From contig JALWTY010000292.1 of NCBI GenBank assembly GCA_026993265.1, forward strand, positions 1-34,581: 34,581 nt of DNA, in the 5' to 3' direction. This document shows, in pieces, positions 29,702-34,581 of this stretch. Origin of the DNA: Desulfobacterales bacterium (lineage in GTDB: Bacteria > Desulfobacterota > Desulfobulbia > Desulfobulbales > JAJRZW01). Positions within the stretch are counted from its first letter, which is position 1. The number at the start of each line of letters is the position of its first letter. Both the position numbers and the translations under genes were made by a program. The notes under the pieces are model-generated. The model had not been told where the DNA came from and did no database searches. It saw only the letters and a list, made by a program, of their open reading frames with translations.

Positions 29702-30810
29702 CCAACCGCATCGGCCTATACGTCCACGTCCCCTTCTGCGTAAGCCGCTGCGCCTACTGCGCCTTCAACTCCGAACCCCTGGCCGGCCGCGATCCGGCCC
29801 CCTACGTGGACGGGCTCATCCTGGATGCGAAAATAGCGCGGGAACGGCTCAGCCGCGACACCGTTTTCGACACCATGTTCATCGGCGGTGGCACCCCTAC
29901 CATCCTGCCCGGCCGGGAACTTGCCCGTCTGTTCACGGGGGTGCGGAAAAATCTCGCCATCGCCCCGGACGCGGAGATAACCGTGGAGGCCAACCCCAAC
30001 CGGGCCGACCGGGACACCTTTGCCCTGCTCCGGGAGCTGGGGGCGAACCGGATCAGCATCGGCGTGCAGAGTTTCGACAACGCCGTGCTCGAAAAAAGCG
30101 GCCGCAGCCACAGCGCGGACGACGCCGCAGCCGCAGTGGAAGCGGCCCGGCAGGCCGGTTTCAAGAACCTGGGCCTCGACCTCATCCGCGGCCTGCCCGG
30201 CGAGAGCCCGGAAAGCTTCCGCGCCGGGCTTGAAACCGCCCTTTCGCTTGCGCCGGAGCACATCTCCATCTACGACCTGTCGATCGAACCGGGCTCCGCC
30301 TTCCACCGCCGCCGGGAAGAACTCGCCCTGCCGGATGAAGAGGCGCTCTGCGAGATGGACCGGATCACCGCGCGCCTGACCGCGGAAAAAGGCTTCATCC
30401 GCTACGAGATCTCCAATTACTGCCAGCCGGGCCGCGAATGCCGCCACAACCTCAACTACTGGAGAAACCGTCCCTACCTCGGCCTTGGCGCGGGCGCGGT
30501 CTCGTACCTTGAAGGAATACGTTTGACAAACACCACTGCGGCCGACTTATATCTGGAAAAGCTGGGCCGGGGCGAATGGCCGCTGGCCTCCTTCGAGATC
30601 ATGCCGCCGCGGGCCCGGACGCGGGAAACGGTTGTCATGGGCCTGCGGACCGCGGCCGGGGCCCGTCTCACCCCGGAGATCCGGGAGATGTACGGCGATG
30701 TCCTGGGACGGCTGGCGGACCGGGAGCTGGTGGAGATGGAGGCGGACCGCCTGCGCCTCACCGCCCTGGGCTTCAGGTTCGCCAACCGGGTGATGGCCGA
30801 GCTGGTGTGA
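29581..30810 (+). CDS. hemW: HemW-like radical SAM protein (heme chaperone / CPO-like)
   Basis: GLYVHVPFCVSRCAYCAFNS (CX3CX2C), FIGGGTPTILP, NRISIGVQSF, GLDLIRGLPGE, YEISNYCQPGRECRHNLNYW; ATG at 29581 in track ORF 29485..30810. Confidence 0.88.
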   Translation: MSEDGTRNSPAENRGLPATNGHSGPDRHAVSSGAAASRQAANRIGLYVHVPFCVSRCAYCAFNSEPLAGRDPAPYVDGLILDAKIARERLSRDTVFDTMFIGGGTPTILPGRELARLFTGVRKNLAIAPDAEITVEANPNRADRDTFALLRELGANRISIGVQSFDNAVLEKSGRSHSADDAAAAVEAARQAGFKNLGLDLIRGLPGESPESFRAGLETALSLAPEHISIYDLSIEPGSAFHRRREELALPDEEALCEMDRITARLTAEKGFIRYEISNYCQPGRECRHNLNYWRNRPYLGLGAGAVSYLEGIRLTNTTAADLYLEKLGRGEWPLASFEIMPPRARTRETVVMGLRTAAGARLTPEIREMYGDVLGRLADRELVEMEADRLRLTALGFRFANRVMAELV

Positions 30811-30811
30811 T

Positions 30812-30936
30812 CCCGCCCCCGTGAGCGCCCGATAGCGGGCCGTCTGCTGTGTCGGCAACGCCTTGATATACCGAAGTATAATCAAGACCGTTGCCTCCTT
30901 GCATCCGGCCCGCTCTCGAACGCTCACGGGGGCGGG
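30812..30936. repeat. Inverted-repeat element family 2 variant, copy E (opposite orientation, near-complete hairpin)
   Basis: CCCGCCCCCGTGAGCG...CGCTCACGGGGGCGGG perfect 16-bp arms; interior is the reverse complement of the 21424-21520 module. Confidence 0.8.
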
Positions 30937-31065
30937 GGAATCTTGTGGCTTCGGGGAACTGGGCCGGGTTGCGAGTCGGGGTCTCCCCAAAAAAATGGTG
31001 CCGGTTGTTTGTCCGACTCGTCAAAAGCTCTTCTGGTTTCCGTCATCTGACTTCTGATTTCTGGT

Positions 31066-32418
31066 ATGAAAAAAAAGCAAAAAAAATTCCGTTGCCGGGA
31101 GTGCGGGGCCGAGAGCGGCAAGTGGGCCGGCCAATGCCAGGCCTGCGGGGAGTGGAACTGTCTCGATGAGGTGAGCCCCGAGGAGGCGGGCCGGGCCGGG
31201 TTCGCCGGAATACGCTCCGAGCTGACTATCCTCTCCCAGGTGAAGAGCGACGCGGCCGGCCGGACAAAAAGCGGTTTCGCCGAGCTCGACCGGGTGCTGG
31301 GCGGCGGGATCGTGCCGGGCTCGGTGATCCTGGTGGGCGGCGATCCCGGGGTGGGCAAGTCCACCCTGCTGCTCCAGGTCTCCTGCCGGCTCGCGGAGAA
31401 GCACAAAACCATCTACATCAGCGGCGAGGAATCGCCGCAGCAGATCAGCCAGCGCGCCATCCGTCTCGGCCTTGGCCGTGACCGGCTGCTCCTGCAGGCC
31501 GAGACATCGACCGAGGCCATCATCGCCACGGCCGAGGCCAACGCCCCCGCCTTCCTGATAATAGACTCCATCCAGACCCTGCAGTGCGGCGACATCGGCT
31601 CCGCGCCCGGCTCGGTCAGCCAGGTGCGCGAGGCCGCGGCCCGGCTGACCGCGTTCGCCAAGCAGAACAACGTCACCGTGTTCCTCATCGGCCACGTGAC
31701 CAAGAGCGGCGATCTGGCCGGCCCCAGGGTGCTCGAGCACATCATCGACGTGGTCTGCTACATCGAGGGCGCAAGCGACAACCGCTTCCGCATGGTCCGG
31801 GCGGTGAAGAACCGCTACGGCGCGGTGAACGAACTCGGGGTCTTCGCCATGACCGACCAGGGCATGCGCGAAATAAAAAACCCCTCGGCAATTTTCCTCA
31901 CCGGCCAGGGCGATCCCATGCCGGGCAGCAGCGTGATGGCGGTATGGGAGGGCAGCCGCCCCCTGCTGGTGGAGATCCAGGCCCTGACCGACGAGTCATA
32001 CGGCGAACACCCCCGCCGGGTCAGCCTTGGGCTCGACGCCAACCGTCTGGCCATGCTGCTCGCAGTCCTGCACCGCCACGGCAGCATATCCACCTGGAAC
32101 CGGGACGTGTTCCTCAACGTGGTCGGCGGGGTGAGGATAACCGAGACCGCGGCCGACCTGCCCCTGCTCCTGGCCGTGGCCTCGAGCATGAAAAACCGGC
32201 CTCTGCCGCAGCGGATGGTATCGTTCGGGGAAATAGGGCTTGCCGGCGAGGTCCGGCCGGTGCCGAACGGCGTGGCCCGGCTGCAGGAAGCGGCCAAACA
32301 CGGCATTGCCCTGGCCGTGGTTCCCTGGCAGAACAGGCCGCCGAAACCGGTGAAGGGCCTCGAGGTCAAAGGGGTCAAAACACTGCGCGAGGCCCTTGGC
32401 GCAACATTACCAGCCTGA
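31066..32418 (+). CDS. radA: DNA repair protein RadA
   Basis: CRECGAESGKWAGQCQACGEWNC zinc finger, GGDPGVGKSTLLLQ, KNRYGAVNELGVF, C-terminal Lon-like domain. Confidence 0.96.
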   Translation: MKKKQKKFRCRECGAESGKWAGQCQACGEWNCLDEVSPEEAGRAGFAGIRSELTILSQVKSDAAGRTKSGFAELDRVLGGGIVPGSVILVGGDPGVGKSTLLLQVSCRLAEKHKTIYISGEESPQQISQRAIRLGLGRDRLLLQAETSTEAIIATAEANAPAFLIIDSIQTLQCGDIGSAPGSVSQVREAAARLTAFAKQNNVTVFLIGHVTKSGDLAGPRVLEHIIDVVCYIEGASDNRFRMVRAVKNRYGAVNELGVFAMTDQGMREIKNPSAIFLTGQGDPMPGSSVMAVWEGSRPLLVEIQALTDESYGEHPRRVSLGLDANRLAMLLAVLHRHGSISTWNRDVFLNVVGGVRITETAADLPLLLAVASSMKNRPLPQRMVSFGEIGLAGEVRPVPNGVARLQEAAKHGIALAVVPWQNRPPKPVKGLEVKGVKTLREALGATLPA

Positions 32419-32445
32419 CAGCCCGCAGAGTCTTTCAACGGGCTG
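32419..32445. repeat. 27-bp family 1 remnant directly after the radA stop
   Basis: CAGCCCGCAGAGTCTTTCAACGGGCTG retains both outer termini. Confidence 0.6.
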
Positions 32446-32599
32446 CTAAGCCCCTACCTGAGTCGGGTGCAATTTTTTAAACCCACCGCTCCATCAAGCC
32501 GACAGCGGTAAAAATTTTTTTACCGGCCGGCCACACCCCTATCCCGCCTTGTTGCCGCAAGCCCACGAAAAAGCGTATATCTCAAAAAAAATTCAGTTC

Positions 32600-32615
32600 T
32601 GGCACGCCGGCTGCA
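32600..32615 (+). promoter_or_regulatory. Sigma54 (RpoN) promoter of a candidate sRNA
   Basis: TGGCACGCCGGCTGCA; GG-N10-GC spacing, one mismatch to TGGCAC-N5-TTGCA. Confidence 0.7.
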
Positions 32616-32624
32616 TAATCATAA

Positions 32625-32711
32625 AGGGAAAGCAAAAATTCATTCTCCTTCCTCCCCTCCGGGACCGGCCTCCTCCCTTCCCCATCATCCAACGGCCGGT
32701 CCCTTTTTTTT
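32625..32711 (+). ncRNA. Candidate sigma54-dependent small RNA with C/U-rich single-stranded segments
   Basis: Starts about 12 nt after the -12 element, no ORF, ends in a perfect terminator. Confidence 0.55.
32661..32711 (+). terminator. Rho-independent terminator
   Basis: GGGACCGGCC ... GGCCGGTCCC + TTTTTTTT. Confidence 0.9.
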
Positions 32712-32713
32712 AT

Positions 32714-32732
32714 CCTGAATCCGCGACGGCTT
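32714..32732. repeat. Solo terminal inverted repeat of family 2 (copy F)
   Basis: CCTGAATCCGCGACGGCTT equals the reverse complement of the family 2 right end (AAGCCGTCACGGATTCAGG) with one mismatch. Confidence 0.65.
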
Positions 32733-32857
32733 ATCAGAAGCCGGAAGTCAGGGGACAGCAAGAGGATGCGGCCTTTGGCCGCGGCCGGTTACATGGGGGC
32801 GCACCGTGACAACAGCCGCAGGCAAAGACCGCCTCCGCTGCTTTGTCTGTCCCATAA

Positions 32858-32998
32858 CAGCCCGTTGAAAAACGTAGCGAGCGCAGACGAGGCAAGGAAA
32901 AATCCGGCGAAAAAGCGCCGTTTACATGGAGTAAATGAGCATTTTCCAGCCGGATTTTGACGCCGCATCGTCAAGCGCAGCAGTTTTTCAACGGGCTG
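32858..32998. mobile_element. MITE-like element family 1, copy 3
   Basis: CAGCCCGTTGAAAAACG...GTTTTTCAACGGGCTG... interior nearly identical to copies 1 and 2; no obvious target duplication. Confidence 0.85.
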
Positions 32999-33018
32999 CT
33001 CCCCCCGCCATCAGCCGA

Positions 33019-33048
33019 TTGACACCGAGGGGGGGAAAATGGTACACA
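33019..33048 (+). promoter_or_regulatory. Putative sigma70 promoter of tRNA-Ser(UGA)
   Basis: TTGACA -35 followed by weak TACACA -10 at 18-nt spacing, just upstream of the tRNA. Confidence 0.45.
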
Positions 33049-33061
33049 GATTTCCTGCAAG

Positions 33062-33147
33062 GGAGGGATGGCCGAGTGGTCGAAGGCGGCGGTCTTGAAA
33101 ACCGTTGAGCGAAAGCTCCGTGGGTTCGAATCCTACTCCCTCCGCCA
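33062..33147 (+). tRNA. tRNA-Ser (anticodon UGA), CCA encoded
   Basis: GGAGGGATGGCCGAGTGGTCGAAGGCGGCGGTCTTGAAAACCG...variable arm...GGTTCGAATCCTACTCCCTCCGCCA. Confidence 0.95.
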
Positions 33148-33172
33148 TTTTCGCCTATAAACCGGGAAAGCA

Positions 33173-33277
33173 CCTGAATCCGTGAGCGCAAGAGCAAGCC
33201 AGAGGCGAAACCATGAAGAAACGCGCTGTTTCAGTCAGATGACCGTCAATAAGGCGCTAAACCGTCACGGATTCAGG
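33173..33277. repeat. Inverted-repeat element family 2, copy G (short form)
   Basis: CCTGAATCCGTGAGCG...ACCGTCACGGATTCAGG between two tRNA-Ser genes. Confidence 0.75.
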
Positions 33278-33284
33278 AATTAGC

Positions 33285-33312
33285 TTGGCAGAAAACATAT
33301 TTCTGCTATTAT
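33285..33312 (+). promoter_or_regulatory. Putative sigma70 promoter of tRNA-Ser(GCU)
   Basis: TTGGCA - 16 nt - TATTAT. Confidence 0.5.
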
Positions 33313-33393
33313 TTCCGCTCTGGATACAGGGACCGTGGCAAGGGGCAGGCGGGTCTTCCGTCCCCTGATTCCTGTCTCCTGTCCCCTGAACAG

Positions 33394-33486
33394 GGAGAGA
33401 TGACCGAGTCGGCTGAAGGTGCTCGCCTGCTAAGCGAGTGTGGGGGTAAAACTCCACCGAGGGTTCGAATCCCTCTCTCTCCGCCA
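33394..33486 (+). tRNA. tRNA-Ser (anticodon GCU), CCA encoded
   Basis: GGAGAGATGACCGAGTCGGCTGAAGGTGCTCGCCTGCTAAGCGAG...GGTTCGAATCCCTCTCTCTCCGCCA. Confidence 0.95.
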
Positions 33487-33492
33487 GCTTTC

Positions 33493-33532
33493 AAAAAAAT
33501 CCGCGGCCAGCCCTTCCGGCCGCGGATTTTTT
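33493..33532 (+). terminator. Rho-independent terminator after tRNA-Ser(GCU)
   Basis: AAAAAAATCCGCGGCCAGCCCTTCCGGCCGCGGATTTTTT. Confidence 0.85.
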
Positions 33533-33570
33533 CCTTATCCCTCCTTTTCGCGTCCGGTTGTGTTTCCGCC

Positions 33571-34386
33571 ATGTGCAAGTTTTTCGTCCAGCTTGTCGTT
33601 ACAGCCCTGCTCGCCGCCTGCGCCACCGTGCCCCACAGCGGCAGAACCCAGATCAACCTGGTCAGCGACGCCGAGCTCAACCGGCTTGCCGCGCAAAGCT
33701 TCAAGGAAATCCTGAAGAAGGAAAAAATCTGCGCCGACGCCCGGCTCAACGCACTGGTGGACAGGGTGGCCGGGCGGATAATCCGCGCGGCCGAGGAGAT
33801 GGACATGCCAGGATTCGACTGGGAAGTGCGGCTGATCGAAAAGGACGAGGCCAACGCCTTCTGCCTGCCGGGCGGCAAGATCGTGGTCTACACCGGACTC
33901 CTCAAGACGGCTGAGAACGAGGCCGGGCTGGCGGCGGTCATCGGCCACGAAGTAGCCCACGCCGTGGCCCGGCACGGGGCCGAGCGCATGAGCCAGGAGC
34001 TTATCCTCTCCGGGGCAATGGCCCTGGGCGCGATAGCCCTCGACGCCGGCTCCTCGCCGGAAAGAAGAAGGCTGCTCGCCGCCATCGGCCTGGGAGCCAA
34101 TGTGGGAATCATCCTCCCATTTTCAAGACGGCACGAAGAAGAAGCGGACGAAATCGGCCTTTTCTACATGGCCAGGGCCGGCTACGACCCGTCCGGGGCC
34201 CCGGGGCTGTGGGCGAGAATGAAAAAAACCTTCAGCGGCAAGGAGCCGCCGGTGTGGCTGTCCACCCATCCGTCGTCAGCGGCCAGAATGGAAAACCTCA
34301 GATCCCTGCTGCCGCAGGCAATGGAAATATACCGCAACGCGCCGGAGCAATACGGGATCGGGGAAAAACTGATAATGGATGATTGA
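33571..34386 (+). CDS. M48 family metallopeptidase, lipoprotein-like
   Basis: LLAACATV lipobox-like, VIGHEVAHAVARHGAERM (HExxH), RRHEEEADEIGLFYMARAGYDP; start at 33571, upstream part of track ORF is tRNA. Confidence 0.9.
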   Translation: MCKFFVQLVVTALLAACATVPHSGRTQINLVSDAELNRLAAQSFKEILKKEKICADARLNALVDRVAGRIIRAAEEMDMPGFDWEVRLIEKDEANAFCLPGGKIVVYTGLLKTAENEAGLAAVIGHEVAHAVARHGAERMSQELILSGAMALGAIALDAGSSPERRRLLAAIGLGANVGIILPFSRRHEEEADEIGLFYMARAGYDPSGAPGLWARMKKTFSGKEPPVWLSTHPSSAARMENLRSLLPQAMEIYRNAPEQYGIGEKLIMDD

Positions 34387-34441
34387 GCGGGAAACAGTCC
34401 AAGGGCAGGCCCGAGGGCAAGCAGCCGAAACAGGTGGCCAC

Positions 34442-34580
34442 CGCCCGCAGATTCGTCACCCTGGCACAACAAAATCGCGCCAGGGGGGCGGAGATGCGGG
34501 CAAGCAGCCGGGATGGCTATACACCAGGTATGCCGTAACGGCTGATCGCCCGCAGATTCGTCACCCTGGCACAACAAAAA
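34442..34580. repeat. 34-bp direct repeats (CGCCCGCAGATTCGTCACCCTGGCACAACAAAAT) 105 bp apart, at the window edge
   Basis: Exact copies at 34442 and 34547; GGGCAAGCAGCCG also repeated at 34415 and 34498. Confidence 0.8.
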
Positions 34581-34581
34581 T

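Noticed and set aside
32549-32809. ORF 32549-32809 as a coding alternative to the sRNA
   Set aside because: Its ATG lies upstream of the sigma54 promoter, it reads through the terminator and into repeat sequence, and it has no SD or recognisable motif.
34442-34580. Possible CRISPR array at the right edge
   Set aside because: Only two repeats, 71-bp spacing, no cas genes in view; spacing is far outside usual CRISPR spacers.

Overview
GC-rich bacterial chromosomal window, probably from an anaerobic Desulfobacterota-type organism (inferred from the rubrerythrin/desulfoferrodoxin/ferritin cluster, DUF4212 + acetate-type symporter, RdgC-like pair and PilU). It carries about 22 housekeeping or accessory protein genes: GGDEF protein, PilU, MltA, sigma54 activator, DUF4212/SSS symporter, acs, MltB, LptD, ilvD, a radical SAM protein, RNase E/G, ferritin, desulfoferrodoxin, rubrerythrin, an HD-GYP sensor, an RdgC-like split pair, gatB, radC, hemW, radA and an M48 peptidase. 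It also has four tRNAs (Glu-UUC, Lys-UUU, Ser-UGA, Ser-GCU). The intergenic space is unusually rich in short inverted-repeat elements. One is a ~140-bp MITE-like family (TIR CAGCCCGTTGAAAAA, 4-bp TTAG/TTAA target duplications) with three good copies, one diverged copy that now forms the 5' end of hemW, and a 27-bp remnant. The other is a mosaic family (TIR CCTGAATCCGTGA) with seven full or partial copies, carrying interchangeable modules: a G-rich octamer array plus CCT heptamers, or a long cUUCGg hairpin. One copy contains a nested copy of the first family. The most interesting single locus is a candidate sigma54-dependent small RNA at about 32600-32711: a GG-N10-GC promoter, no ORF, C/U-rich anti-SD-like segments and a perfect 10-bp terminator stem followed by T8. 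All calls come from reading the sequence; no searches were run.
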